Positions 42,997 through 52,551 are shown, counted from the first letter of the stretch. The stretch is DNA of 64,000 nucleotides from Burkholderia puraquae (GCF_002099195.1 NZ_NBYX01000014.1:156213-220212); one strand, 5' to 3'. Made by a program: numbers and translations. The notes: generated from the letters alone by a model not told the origin.

Positions 42997-43285
42997 CGTG
43001 TGTCCTCCTGGAATCGGCGGCGCGGCGGCGCCGGGCGGGTCCCGGCGCGCCCGTGCCGGCGTTGGCCAGCCAATACGATGCGCCATTTCGGGCGAGTCTG
43101 CAGGGGGCCGGAAGACGGCGGCGAGAGAAGCGCGCCCGGCGCTCGCGTGGACGTTTTCATGCACGGGCAGCGGGATGCATCCACGACGATAAGCAACGCG
43201 AAATTAATTGGTAAGCGCTCGGCGAGCGACGCGCGAAGATCGGCCGTCGTCAGTTGCATGACAGCCATCTCCTCTCTCCATCACC

Positions 43286-44947
43286 ATGAAGAACGCTTTC
43301 GTTTCATCGGCCGCGCGTGCTGCCCGTGGCCTGCCCCATGCCGGTGCCGCACTGCGCGGCATCGCGGCGTCGCTGCTGCTCGCCGGTGCGGCCACGCAGG
43401 CGTTCGCCGCGCCGGCCGGCAAGACGCTCGTGTATTGCTCCGAAGGCAGCCCGGCCGGCTTCGATCCGGGCCAGCACACGACGAGCACCGATTTCGACGC
43501 GAGCACGTACACGGTCTACAACGGGCTCGTGCAGTTCAAGCGCGGCACGCTCGATCTCGAACCGTCGCTCGCGACGAGCTGGGACGTGTCGCCCGACCAG
43601 CGCACGATCACGTTCCACCTGCGGCGCGGCGTGAAATTCCAGACCACCGCATGGTTCACGCCGACGCGGCCGTTCCAGGCCGACGACGTCGTGTTCACGT
43701 TCCGCCGGATGCTCGATCCCGAGGATCCGTTCCGCAAGGCCTACCCGGTCAGCTTTCCATATTTCAGCGATCTCGGTTTCGACCGCAACGTCGAGCGCAT
43801 CGACAAGGTCGACGACTACACGGTGCGCTTCGTGCTGAAGACGCCCGACGTCGTGTTCGTGCGCAATCTTGCGATGGCGTTCGCGTCGATCCTGTCGGCC
43901 GAGTACGCGTCGCAACTCGCGGCGCGCCATCGCGAGGCCGACATCAACCAGTTCCCGGTCGGCACCGGGCCGTTCCTGCTGCGCACGTACCAGAAGGACG
44001 CGCTGATCCGCTACGACGCGAATCCCGACTACTGGAAGCCGGACGACGTGAAACTCGCGCGCCTCGTGTTCGCGATCACGCCCGATCCGGCCGCGCGCCT
44101 GCAGAAGCTGGTGGCCGGCGAATGCCAGGTATCGGTGTTTCCGCGGCCGGCCGACCTCGACACGGTGCGGCGCGACCCGAAGCTGGCGTTGTTCTCGGGG
44201 ATGGGCTTCAACGTCGGCTTCGTCGCGTACAACACGCAGCATGCGCCGCTCGATCGCGTCGACGTGCGGCGTGCGCTCGACATCGCGATCGACAAGTCGG
44301 CGATCGTGAGGACCGTGTTCAACGGCGACGCGAAGATCGCGACGAACCCGATGCCGCCCGCGCAATGGTCGTACAACCCGCGCCTGAAGGATGCGCCACG
44401 CGATCCGGCGGCCGCGAAGGCGCTGCTTGCGCAGGCCGGTTTCCCGAACGGCTTCGACCTGACGCTGTGGGCGATGCCCGTGCAGCGCCCGTACAACCCG
44501 AACGCGCAGCTGATGGCGCAGCTGATCCAGCAGGACTGGGCGAAGATCGGCGTGCGCGCGAAGATCGTCAGCTACGAATGGGGCGAATACAACCGCCGCG
44601 CGAAGCACGACGGGCAGCACGACGCGATCCTGTACGGCTGGTCGGGCGACAACGGCGATCCCGACAACTGGCTCGGCACGCTGCTCGGTTGCGACGCGGT
44701 GCACGGCAGCAATCTCGCGAAGTGGTGCAATCAGGATTTCGAGAAGCTGGTGGACGCGGCACGTTCCAATGCGGACGTCGCGAAACGCACGGCCTTGTAC
44801 GAACAGGCGCAGGTCGTGTTCAAGGACCAGGTGCCGTTCACGCCGATCGCGACGTCGATCGTGTCGCTGCCCGTGTCCAAACGGGTGCACGGGCTGACGT
44901 TCTCGCTGCTCGGCGGGCACCGCTTCGACGGAGTCTGGCTGGATTGA
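43286..44947 (+). CDS. Peptide-type ABC transporter substrate-binding protein (DppA/OppA family)
   Basis: A 553-residue periplasmic family-5 binding protein. A signal peptide (hydrophobic segment about 24-40, cleavage near AFA-A) is followed by TLVYCSEGSPAGFDPGQHTT, as in DppA. Other family marks are VYNGLVQFKRGTLDLEPSLA, VTFHLRRGVKF-like ITFHLRRGVKF, RADDVVFTFRRML-like ADDVVFTFRRML, and DAILYGWSGDNGDPDNWLGT with the DppA-type GDNGDPDN loop. It should bind dipeptides or similar. No transporter genes adjoin it, so it must use permeases encoded elsewhere. The region before it (42997-43285) has no gene. Confidence 0.9.
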   Translation: MKNAFVSSAARAARGLPHAGAALRGIAASLLLAGAATQAFAAPAGKTLVYCSEGSPAGFDPGQHTTSTDFDASTYTVYNGLVQFKRGTLDLEPSLATSWDVSPDQRTITFHLRRGVKFQTTAWFTPTRPFQADDVVFTFRRMLDPEDPFRKAYPVSFPYFSDLGFDRNVERIDKVDDYTVRFVLKTPDVVFVRNLAMAFASILSAEYASQLAARHREADINQFPVGTGPFLLRTYQKDALIRYDANPDYWKPDDVKLARLVFAITPDPAARLQKLVAGECQVSVFPRPADLDTVRRDPKLALFSGMGFNVGFVAYNTQHAPLDRVDVRRALDIAIDKSAIVRTVFNGDAKIATNPMPPAQWSYNPRLKDAPRDPAAAKALLAQAGFPNGFDLTLWAMPVQRPYNPNAQLMAQLIQQDWAKIGVRAKIVSYEWGEYNRRAKHDGQHDAILYGWSGDNGDPDNWLGTLLGCDAVHGSNLAKWCNQDFEKLVDAARSNADVAKRTALYEQAQVVFKDQVPFTPIATSIVSLPVSKRVHGLTFSLLGGHRFDGVWLD

Positions 44948-45006
44948 CGGACGGGCCGCGCGGACGGGCGCGCGTGTGCTTTCGTCCGCGTGCCGTGACG
45001 GGAAAG

Positions 45007-45032
45007 GCCGGCGCGATGCAGTGCGCGCCGGC
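45007..45032. terminator. Hairpin between the convergent DppA-like and TauD-like genes
   Basis: GCCGGCGCG and CGCGCCGGC form a perfect nine-base stem with an eight-base loop, placed between two convergent stop codons. It probably serves both transcripts, though no T run is present. Confidence 0.45.
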
Positions 45033-45047
45033 TACCGTCAGGTCGGT

Positions 45048-45995
45048 TCAGTTGAGCGCGGCCGCCGCCGCGGCTTCGACCGGCGAGCCTTCGAGCGCGA
45101 CCGATGGCCGGCCGTCGGGGCCGGCCGGCACATCGCCGGTGAGCGTCGTGCGATAGAGCTGGCGGTCGAAGTCGAGATCGAAGATGTCGACGGGCGCGAG
45201 GTGGGCGGTCGCGCGGTTGTCCCAGAACGCGATGCTGCGCGGTTCCCACTTGAAGCGGATCGTGAATTCCGGCCGCGTCACGTGTTCCCACAGCAGCTCG
45301 AGCAGAGCCTGGCTCTCGCGCGGCGTCAGCCCGACGATCGATTTCAGGAAGCTCGGGCTCACGTACAGCGCGCGTTCACCGGTCTCGGGATGCACGCGCA
45401 CGAGCGGATGCTCGGTCACGAGCGGGCGGCGTTCGACCGCCTCGTCGAACGCACCGGTCGCACGCGCGCCGGCCGGCGGCGTGAAGCGATGAATGCCGCG
45501 CAGGCCGTCGACGAAGCCGCGCAGCGGCGCGGACAGCGTCTCGTACGCCCGCACGAGGTTTGTCCAGTGCGTATCGCCGCCGTACGGCGGGATCGTCACG
45601 CCGCGCAGGATCGACGCCCACGGCGGGTTCACGGCGGCTGTCACGTCGGTGTGCCAGCCGGTCCACGGCCGGCGCACCGGTTCGCCTTCGAAGCGCGTCG
45701 CCTTGCGATGTTTCGCGACCGAATAGACGGCCGGATGCCCGTCGACATGCCCGAACACCGGGTGGCCGACCGTCGGCTCGCCGAACTGCGCGGAGAACGC
45801 GACGTGCTGCTCGTGCGTGAGGAACTGCTCGCGGAAGAAGATGACGCGCCATTTCAGCAGCGCGGTGCGGATCGCCGAGATCTGCGGCGTGGTCAACGGT
45901 TGCGTGAGATCGACGCCGCGTATTTCCGCGCCGATATGGGCAGACAGCGGGATCACGTCGACCGGCTGGGCGGCGGGTTCGGGTAGGGCGCTCAT
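45048..45995 (-). CDS. TauD/TfdA-family 2-oxoglutarate-dependent dioxygenase
   Basis: A 315-residue Fe(II)/2-oxoglutarate dioxygenase that would release sulfite or sulfate from an organosulfur substrate. The first iron ligands His and Asp are in GWHTDVTAAVNPPWASILRG; the distal His is in DNRATAHLAPVDI; and the Arg binding 2-oxoglutarate is in RQLYRTTLTGD. It opens like TauD (IGAEIRGVDLTQPLT). CAGGAG seven bases upstream sets ATG 45995. It is the last gene of the operon running from 50921 and a paralogue of its upstream neighbour. AtsK-like alkylsulfatase activity is an alternative. Confidence 0.9.
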   Translation of the reverse strand: MSALPEPAAQPVDVIPLSAHIGAEIRGVDLTQPLTTPQISAIRTALLKWRVIFFREQFLTHEQHVAFSAQFGEPTVGHPVFGHVDGHPAVYSVAKHRKATRFEGEPVRRPWTGWHTDVTAAVNPPWASILRGVTIPPYGGDTHWTNLVRAYETLSAPLRGFVDGLRGIHRFTPPAGARATGAFDEAVERRPLVTEHPLVRVHPETGERALYVSPSFLKSIVGLTPRESQALLELLWEHVTRPEFTIRFKWEPRSIAFWDNRATAHLAPVDIFDLDFDRQLYRTTLTGDVPAGPDGRPSVALEGSPVEAAAAAALN

Positions 45996-46153
45996 GCGAC
46001 GCTCCTGGTGGAAGTGAACGGGGCGGAGGGCCGACATCGTTGCGTGCGCATGCGTCGGTCCGGTGGCGGGAAGTGCATGATCGGTGTCCGGTAGCGGAAA
46101 GCGGGGCAGGCGCGGCGGCGCGCACGGAGCGGCGCCGCCACGGGACGCAGGCG

Positions 46154-47107
46154 TTATTGCAACGTCGCGCCCGGCCCCTTCAACACGACGCTCTGGCGGC
46201 CGTCGATGCCGACCGGCACGTCGCCGTGCACGGTCGCGCGGCGCACGACGCGGCGCGCATCGCCGTAGTCGTTGATCGCGTAGTGCTGCGTCGCACGGTT
46301 GTCCCAGATCGCGACGTCGCCTTCCTGCCAGTTCCAGCGCACGGTGTTCTCGAGGCGCGTCACGTGTTCGTGGAACACCTGCAGCAGGTGCGCGGAATCC
46401 TGCGCCGACAGCCCCTTGAGCCGCTGCACGAAATGCCCGAGCACGAGCGTGCGTTCGCCGGTTTCCGGATGGACGCGCACGACCGGGTGCTCGGTTTCAT
46501 AGACGGTCGACGTGAACACTTCGCGGTAGCGCTTCAGTTGCGTATCGTCGGCATGCACGTGCGTCGACGCGTAGTCGTACGCGTTCGTATGCAGCGCCCA
46601 CAGCGTGTCGGCGAGCGCGCGCAGCGGGTCGGGAAGGTTCGCATACGCGGCGGCCGTGTTGGCCCACACGGTATCGCCGCCGAACGGCGGAATCACGACC
46701 CCGCGCAGGATCGAGATCTTCGGGTACGCATCGACGAAGGTCACGTCGGTGTGCCACGAATTGGCGCGGGCGCCGTGTGCGGAATCGAGCTCGAGCAGGT
46801 GCGCGCTGCCGTCGACGGACGGCACGGTCGGGTGGGCGACGGTATTGCCGAAGCGGCGTGCGAACGCTTCCTGCGCGGTGTCGTCGAGATGATGCTGGCC
46901 GCGGAAGAACAGCACCTTGTGGCGCAGCAGCGCAGCCTGGATCGCGTCGAACGTCGCGTCGTCGAGCGTGCCCGACAGCCGCACGCCGGCGATCTCGGCG
47001 CCGATCCGGCCGGCAACCTGGCGAAGCTGGAGCGGCGCGGCAGCCGTGCGCGGCGCGGCGTGCGAAGCATGCGAAGACGGGTGAGCGGCGTGCTGGACTT
47101 CGGACAT
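46154..47107 (-). CDS. TauD/TfdA-family 2-oxoglutarate-dependent dioxygenase
   Basis: A 317-residue TauD-like enzyme. Iron ligands are in SWHTDVTFVDAYPKISILRG (His, Asp) and DNRATQHYAINDYGD (His); 2-oxoglutarate binding by Arg in RRVVRRATVHGD. The N-terminus has a 30-residue His/Ala-rich extension before LRQVAGRIGAEIAGVRLSG. It shares the TauD core with the following paralogue (for example PPFGGDTVWANT and PPYGGDTHWTNL), pointing to an old duplication and probably different substrates. CAGGAG before ATG 47107. Between it and the next gene lie 158 bases. Confidence 0.9.
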   Translation of the reverse strand: MSEVQHAAHPSSHASHAAPRTAAAPLQLRQVAGRIGAEIAGVRLSGTLDDATFDAIQAALLRHKVLFFRGQHHLDDTAQEAFARRFGNTVAHPTVPSVDGSAHLLELDSAHGARANSWHTDVTFVDAYPKISILRGVVIPPFGGDTVWANTAAAYANLPDPLRALADTLWALHTNAYDYASTHVHADDTQLKRYREVFTSTVYETEHPVVRVHPETGERTLVLGHFVQRLKGLSAQDSAHLLQVFHEHVTRLENTVRWNWQEGDVAIWDNRATQHYAINDYGDARRVVRRATVHGDVPVGIDGRQSVVLKGPGATLQ

Positions 47108-47255
47108 CGGGAGTCTCCTGGAGTCGGGTCGGTCGAGTCTCCATTCAAGCAGGGACCGGGCGGAACCGGAACCGATGAATCGTCACAACCTTAGCGTGTG
47201 CGCGGCGACGATCGATATGCGTCGTCGTGCTGAGCCGGTCGGCGCCGCATGCGTG

Positions 47256-48101
47256 CTACCACGCAAGCCGCCATTCGCCGATCCGGTGCGGGCGCGGCGT
47301 GTCGATCCGCTTGCCGCCCGGGCGATCGTCGCCCGGTGGGGCGTTGTCGTCGAAACCGGCGAGCACGGTGTCGCGCAACCGCGCGAATTCCGGCGAATCG
47401 CGCCGGCGCGGGCGCGGCAGCGCGACATCGACGATGCGTTCGATGCGGCCCGGGCGCGGCGCCATCGTCACGACGCGGTCGCCGAGATACACGGCTTCGT
47501 CGACGTCGTGCGTGACGAGGATCATCGTGATGCGCTCCTGTTCCCAGATGCGCAGCAGTTCGTTCTGCATCCGCGCACGCGTCTGCGCATCGAGCGCGCC
47601 GAACGGTTCGTCGAGCAGCAGCACGCGCGGGCGATTCACGAGGCCGCGCGCGATCGCGACGCGCTGCGCCATCCCGCCCGACAACTGGTTCGGATACGCA
47701 TGCTCGAAACCGTTCAGCCCGACGAGTGCGATGTGATCCGCGACCGCGCGCCGCTTCGCGGCCGCGTCGAGCGGCGCGTTGCGCAGCGCGGCCTCGATGT
47801 TCTGCGCGACGGTCAGCCACGGGAACAGCCGGTGATCCTGGAACACGATCCCGCGCTGCAGCGACGTGTCGCGCACGCGCTCGGCGCCGGCGCGGATCTC
47901 GCCTGCGTAGTCGGTGTCGAGCCCGGCGATCAGCCGCAGCAGCGTCGACTTGCCGCAACCGCTCGCGCCGACGATCGTCACGAATTCGCCGGCGCGCACG
48001 TGCAGCGACACGTCGTCGAGTACGGCGAGCGCGGCGCCGCGTTGCGCGTAGTGCTTGCTCACGTGGAGGATGTCGAGCGAATCGGAGGCGAGGGTCGTCA
48101 T
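47256..48101 (-). CDS. ABC transporter ATP-binding protein (SsuB/TauB type)
   Basis: A 281-residue nitrate/sulfonate/taurine-type ATPase. Walker A is GASGCGKST, the Q loop GIVFQDHRLFPWLTVAQN, the signature LSGGMAQRVAIARGL, Walker B VLLLDEPFGALD and the H loop LVTHDVDEAV. The EPFGALDAQTR sequence is typical for the SsuB/TauB/NrtD group. It energises the two permeases encoded upstream. The C-terminal 40 residues are Arg/Pro-rich and variable. Confidence 0.92.
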   Translation of the reverse strand: MTTLASDSLDILHVSKHYAQRGAALAVLDDVSLHVRAGEFVTIVGASGCGKSTLLRLIAGLDTDYAGEIRAGAERVRDTSLQRGIVFQDHRLFPWLTVAQNIEAALRNAPLDAAAKRRAVADHIALVGLNGFEHAYPNQLSGGMAQRVAIARGLVNRPRVLLLDEPFGALDAQTRARMQNELLRIWEQERITMILVTHDVDEAVYLGDRVVTMAPRPGRIERIVDVALPRPRRRDSPEFARLRDTVLAGFDDNAPPGDDRPGGKRIDTPRPHRIGEWRLAW

Positions 48102-48141
48102 GGCGGTGCGAGGAAGGGGGTGACGGTGAAGGAAGGGCCGA

Positions 48142-48960
48142 TCAGCGCGGCAGGTCGCCGCGCCGGGCCAGTACCTTGCGCTCGATCGCACGCGCGATCG
48201 CGTTCAGGGCCCAGCCGGTCACGCCGACGACGATGATCCCGAACAGCACGAGATCCATCCGGAACTGCTCGCTGCCGTCGATCAGCGTGTTGCCGATCCC
48301 GCTGCCGGCGACGAGCAGGTATTCCGCGCCGAGCGTCGCGAGCCACGAATAGATCAGGCCGAGATACAGCCCGGTGAAGATCGACGGCAGCGCGGCCGGC
48401 AGGATCACGTAGCGGACGAGCTGGAGCCGCGAGTAGCGCAGCGCGCGGGCGACGTCGACATACGCGCGCGGCACTGCATGAATGCCGTCGCAGGTGTGCG
48501 CGGCGACGGGCAGCAGCGCGGCGAGCGACAGGAACACGACCTTGGCGACGTCGCCGAGGCCGAACCACACGGAAATCAGCGGAATCCACGCGAACAGCGA
48601 GATCTGCTTGAACGTGTCGAAGCTCGGGCCGACCATGCGCGCCGCGACGCGCGACAGCCCGAGCGCGGCGCCGAGCAGCAGCCCGCCCGTCGCGCCGATC
48701 GCGAAGCCGCAGGCTTCGCGTGCGAGCGACGCGGACAGCGCGCGGCCGAGCGCACCGCTCGTAGCCTGCGCCCATGCGGTGCGCAACACGTCGGCCGGGC
48801 CGACCAGCAGCCCGCTGTTCACGAGATGCGCGGAAGCGATCGCCCACCACAGCGCGAACGCGACGAGCGGCAGGACGAAGCCGCGCCAGTCGGGCACAGG
48901 CAGCCGGCGGGCGGCCGTGGCGGCCGGCGGTGGAGCGTCCGGCGAGGGGAAATGCGTCAC
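48142..48960 (-). CDS. ABC transporter permease (SsuC type)
   Basis: A 272-residue inner-membrane permease with about six transmembrane segments. The coupling-helix EAA motif is ARALRYSRLQLVRYVILPAA. The start is GTG 48960 with GGAGG nine bases upstream. It follows a second permease gene on the same strand at 48996-49838, so the channel may be a heterodimer, unlike the usual SsuC homodimer. Confidence 0.9.
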   Translation of the reverse strand: MTHFPSPDAPPPAATAARRLPVPDWRGFVLPLVAFALWWAIASAHLVNSGLLVGPADVLRTAWAQATSGALGRALSASLAREACGFAIGATGGLLLGAALGLSRVAARMVGPSFDTFKQISLFAWIPLISVWFGLGDVAKVVFLSLAALLPVAAHTCDGIHAVPRAYVDVARALRYSRLQLVRYVILPAALPSIFTGLYLGLIYSWLATLGAEYLLVAGSGIGNTLIDGSEQFRMDLVLFGIIVVGVTGWALNAIARAIERKVLARRGDLPR

Positions 48961-48995
48961 GGGCGAGCCTCCTTCGGTGGCGCGGGCAGGGCGGG

Positions 48996-49838
48996 TCAGC
49001 CGCGGAACGCGGACGGCACGCCGCGGCGCAGGCGAGCTTCGAGCGCGTCGAGCAGCCGGCTGATCAGCAGGCCGACCGCGCCGACGACGATCACGGCCGC
49101 CATCACGAGATCGAGCTGGAACAGTTGCCGCCCGTAGACGATCAGGTAGCCGAGCCCTTCGGACGAGGCGACGAGCTCGACGACGACGAGCGCGAGCCAC
49201 GACTTCGTGAACGCGAGCCGCACGCCGGTCGCGAGCGTCGGGATCGCAGCGGGCAGCACGACGTGCACGATGCGTTGCCGGCGCGTGTAGCCGAACACGC
49301 GGGCGACTTCGTCGAGCGCAGGCGGTGCCTGGCGAAACCCCTGCAACGTGCTCAGCGTGACGGGGACGAGCGCCGCATGCGCGATCAGCAGGTACTTGAG
49401 CGGTTCGCCGACGCCGACGAGCAGCAGCAGGAACGGCAGCCAGCCGAGCACCGGAATCTGCACGAGCGCGTTGAAGCTCGGCAGCACGTAGGCTTCCAGC
49501 GTGCGCGACAGGCCGATCGCGACGCCGGTCGCGAAACCGAGCAGCGTGCCGGCGGCGAACCCGACCAGCACGCGCTGGAGGCTGATCAGCGTGTGGCGCA
49601 CGAGATCGCCGCTCGTCGCGAGATCCGCGAGCGCGTCGAACACCTGTTCGGGCGGCGGGAGGATCTGCGGCGCGATCCAGCCGCGCGCGCTGCCGATACG
49701 CCACAGCGCGAACAGCAGCGCGGGCAGCAGCCACGGTGCGAGCCGCCACGCCCACCGTTTCACGCCGGCCGCACGATGCGGCGGCACGGCGAGCGCGTGA
49801 GGCTCGGACGACGGGATGGAAAACGCGGTGTCGCTCAT
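48996..49838 (-). CDS. ABC transporter permease (SsuC type)
   Basis: A 280-residue permease with six predicted helices. EAA loop: ARVFGYTRRQRIVHVVLPAA. LPPPEQVFDALADLATSGDL before the second helix is typical of SsuC/TauC/NrtB. It is 35 bases upstream of the second permease gene and 15 bases after the binding-protein gene, in one operon. Confidence 0.9.
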   Translation of the reverse strand: MSDTAFSIPSSEPHALAVPPHRAAGVKRWAWRLAPWLLPALLFALWRIGSARGWIAPQILPPPEQVFDALADLATSGDLVRHTLISLQRVLVGFAAGTLLGFATGVAIGLSRTLEAYVLPSFNALVQIPVLGWLPFLLLLVGVGEPLKYLLIAHAALVPVTLSTLQGFRQAPPALDEVARVFGYTRRQRIVHVVLPAAIPTLATGVRLAFTKSWLALVVVELVASSEGLGYLIVYGRQLFQLDLVMAAVIVVGAVGLLISRLLDALEARLRRGVPSAFRG

Positions 49839-49853
49839 CGGGGCGGGTCCGGG

Positions 49854-50921
49854 TCAGGAAAGGGGCTTGCCGGCCGCGTCGTATCGTTGCCAGTAGCTTT
49901 CGAGCTTCAGCGTACGCAGCGCATTGTCGAGGTACTTCGGTTCGAACCAGCCGTTGACGTCGACCGGCTGGCGGATCAGCTTCAGCGCGAGCGCATCCTG
50001 CGCGACGGACTTGTAGCGCGCGACGAGGAACGGGTCGATCAGCGGCGACAGGCGATCCTTCAGGCGCTGGTTCGCATAGTCGGCCTGCCAGGACGAAACC
50101 GGCACGCCGCTCTTCGCCCACAGCTTGAACAGCGCATCGCGGTTCGCTTCGTCGGACGACCATTGCGCACCCTTCACGAGTGCGTTGACGACGCGCTGCA
50201 CGATGTCCGGATGCGCGCGCTCGAAATCGTCGAGCACGAGCAGGTGGGTCTGGCGCGTGAGCTGCGGGCCGTCGTTCTGCGATTCGTAGATGATCTTCGC
50301 GAGCCCCGCGTCGCGCAGCTTGTACAGCTGGTAGTCGCCCACCGACGCGTCGATGCCTTTCGACGCGAGTGCGGCGAGCGAACTTGCGGAGTCGAGATTG
50401 ATCACGCGCAGGTCGCGTTCGCCGAGGCCGTTTTTCGCGAGCGCGTTGTCGGCGACGAGCTGCAGGTTCGTGCCGCGGAAGATCGACACGCGGCGGTCCT
50501 TCAGGTCCTTGATCGAGCGGATGGCGGAGTCGGGCGGCACCGCGATCTTGACGCCCGAGCGCACGCTCGCGGCGAGCAGCAGGCGCGTCTTGATCCCGTT
50601 CGCCCGTGCGAGCACGGCGGGCAGGTCGCCCTGGTATGCGAAGTCGAGCGCCTTGTTGGCGATCGCCTCGTTGACGGCCGGCCCGGCGCCCTTGAAGAAC
50701 AGCCACTGCACCTTGATGCCGTCGGCCGCAAACTCCTTTTCGACCAGTTGCTGCAATTGCGCGGTGGCGGCGCTCGATCCGCCGAACGTCGGCGGATCGC
50801 CGGTGCCTTGCTGGGCGACGCCGATGCGGATGGTGGCGGGTTTGTCGGCGTGCGCGGCGGCGGCCGGCAACGCAATGAGGGACGCGATCAGCAGCGATCG
50901 AAGCAGGCGCAGTGGAAGCAT
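49854..50921 (-). CDS. Sulfonate/sulfate-ester-type ABC transporter substrate-binding protein
   Basis: A 355-residue periplasmic binding protein with signal peptide (MLPLRLLRSLLIASLIALPA, cleavage after AHA near residue 25). The domain begins ATIRIGVAQQGTGDPPTFGG and has VQWLFFKGAGPAVNEAIANK and DFAYQGDLPAVLARANGIKT; the latter resembles AtsR/SsuA-like binding proteins for sulfate esters. An additional C-terminal part (VNGWFEPKYLDNALRTLKLE) follows. First gene of a six-gene operon (binding protein, two permeases, ATPase, two TauD-like enzymes), arguing for uptake and desulfonation of organosulfur compounds under sulfate limitation. Confidence 0.88.
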   Translation of the reverse strand: MLPLRLLRSLLIASLIALPAAAAHADKPATIRIGVAQQGTGDPPTFGGSSAATAQLQQLVEKEFAADGIKVQWLFFKGAGPAVNEAIANKALDFAYQGDLPAVLARANGIKTRLLLAASVRSGVKIAVPPDSAIRSIKDLKDRRVSIFRGTNLQLVADNALAKNGLGERDLRVINLDSASSLAALASKGIDASVGDYQLYKLRDAGLAKIIYESQNDGPQLTRQTHLLVLDDFERAHPDIVQRVVNALVKGAQWSSDEANRDALFKLWAKSGVPVSSWQADYANQRLKDRLSPLIDPFLVARYKSVAQDALALKLIRQPVDVNGWFEPKYLDNALRTLKLESYWQRYDAAGKPLS

Positions 50922-51786
50922 GAATCGATGGATCCGGAACGTTGGGGAACGAGGCCGGGCCTCAGCCCGTCGGCGCATTCTCGATGACGCGCCGGGGCCG
51001 GACAAGCAACGATTTGAACTATGCTTATCGCCGCTTTGCGGGTTGCGGTGCCGGGCGCACCGTTCCATATGGACGAGAGCCGCATTCACATGCATAGGAA
51101 ATTTATTCAGGATTCCAATCATGTCGATTGAATCCGGATGCCGAATCAGGCAATCGCCGATTGAGAAATCGTGATGGCGACGAGTGCGGATTCGCGCGGG
51201 GATCGCTTGCGGAATCAGGGCGGAAAACGGGGCCGGGCAATCGGGGGAATGTGATGCGAGCCCGTCGTGTTTGCCGGGACGGCCGGTCGGGCGTGGCGCA
51301 ACGGGCGCATATGAAGCGCCCCGGCACGCCGGTAAATCGAATGGAAACGGTTCAGTTTCCCGTCGGTAATTCATGCACCGAAACAGTCGGTATCTCTGCT
51401 CCAGTACGTGAACCATTTGAAATGCCGCGAGAAAAAATGACCGCAAATGAGCGGTATGCCTTTCATCCCTGCGCGAGGTAATCCATAAATGCACTCCGAC
51501 GCCAAATAATTTGAATTCGCCTGAAAAATTGTCTATACCCTAGACGAATCAGCGCGGTTGGCACGTGCCGGATTGGCGGGCCACGGATGCACGTACGCAA
51601 CGATCGAAGTCGTCGTTGCACGCCGCGCGTTGCAGTGATCGAGAGCATTCCGGGGGATGCGGGCGACTTCGTGCCAGGGTCGCGCGCATGCATTGCAACG
51701 GGCGAAGGTCCTGCGCAACCACCGGAGCAACGGAGCGTCTTTTGCGTTCAACGGTCGGTCACCGACCCCGTTACACGGAGGTTGCC
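50922..51786. other. 865-base intergenic region between the organosulfur operon and flp
   Basis: Divergent upstream region with no gene I can support; the short frames present have no ribosome binding site and no recognisable product. It holds the minus-strand operon promoter on its left and the flp promoter on its right (51511-51539), with an AT-rich patch around 51480-51540. Confidence 0.5.
51511..51539 (+). promoter_or_regulatory. Sigma70-like promoter of the flp/tad operon
   Basis: TTGAAT (51511-51516) and TATACC (51534-51539) are separated by exactly 17 bases in an AT-rich patch. Transcription would begin near 51546, giving flp a leader of about 240 bases. Confidence 0.5.
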
Positions 51787-51969
51787 ATGCTGCAATACGT
51801 CAAGTCCCTGCTGCGTGACGAACGCGGCGTCAGCTCGCTCGAATACGCAGTGCTGGCCGGTATCGTCGTGGTCGCACTGGCGGCGGTCGGCGTGATCCTC
51901 AGCAGCACCAGCGGCGGCTTGCCGAGCGTGTTTACGACGCTGATCAACAAGGTGACGAGCTTGATCTGA
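51787..51969 (+). CDS. flp: Flp-type IVb pilin
   Basis: A 60-residue prepilin, the main subunit of the Tad/Flp pilus. The cleavage site is RDERG-VSSLEYAVLAGIVV, giving the Flp signature Glu5-Tyr6 in the mature protein, followed by one long hydrophobic helix and a short C-terminal tail (FTTLINKVTSLI). ACACGGAGGTTGCC precedes ATG 51787. Separate promoter and leader; the processing and assembly genes follow after 88 bases. Confidence 0.95.
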   Translation: MLQYVKSLLRDERGVSSLEYAVLAGIVVVALAAVGVILSSTSGGLPSVFTTLINKVTSLI

Positions 51970-52057
51970 TCCCCTGAACCCGCGCGCCACCGACGAACAC
52001 CGGGATCCGCAGCGGTAGAACGTGTCCGGCCGGGGCGTGTCGACGGACGGCTCTCCC

Positions 52058-52531
52058 ATGCTCACTCTCGTGCAGTCGGTGGCCACGGTCTTGCTGGCTG
52101 CGCTTGCCGCGCAGGATCTGCGCGACCGGCGCCTGTCCAATCGCGCGGTGCTGGCGTTCGCGGCGCTGTATTTCGTCGCGGCGGGGCTCGCACGCGACGG
52201 GCTTGCGCCACTGGCCGGCCATGTCGCGACCGGCGCGGCGATGCTGCTGCTGTTCGGCGGCATGCGCCACGCGGGCTGGATCGGCGGAGGCGACGTCAAG
52301 TTGGCAGCGGCGGTATTCCTGTGGGCCGGCCCGGCACTGGCGTTTCCGGTGCTGACGGGCGTCGGCGCGGGCGGTGTCGTGTGCGGCCTCGCGTTGCTGG
52401 CTTCGCGGCCGCGGCGCGGCCCGCCGGTCGGCGCCGTCGCCGCTCGCGGCGTGCCGTACGGCGTTGCGCTCGCGCTCGGCGGCACGCTGGCCGTCTGGGC
52501 GTCGTTTCCACACACGGTTTCGCTCACCTAG
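52058..52531 (+). CDS. tadV: TadV/CpaA prepilin peptidase
   Basis: A 157-residue aspartic prepilin peptidase that cleaves the Flp leader at the inner membrane. Catalytic Asp residues are in LAAQDLRDRRLSN and in the GxGD-like motif GWIGGGDVKLAAA. About five to six hydrophobic segments make up the rest; the N-methyltransferase domain of PilD is absent, as usual for TadV. ATG 52058 is preferred for its position next to the first membrane helix; a GTG at 52022 is in frame. Confidence 0.9.
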   Translation: MLTLVQSVATVLLAALAAQDLRDRRLSNRAVLAFAALYFVAAGLARDGLAPLAGHVATGAAMLLLFGGMRHAGWIGGGDVKLAAAVFLWAGPALAFPVLTGVGAGGVVCGLALLASRPRRGPPVGAVAARGVPYGVALALGGTLAVWASFPHTVSLT

Positions 52532-52551
52532 CCGGGGGGACGCACGCTGCC

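Noticed and set aside
51555..51580. Sigma54 promoter upstream of flp (TGGCAC...TTGGC)
   Set aside because: The spacing between the two parts does not fit the GG-N10-GC rule; the sigma70-like site at 51511 is better.
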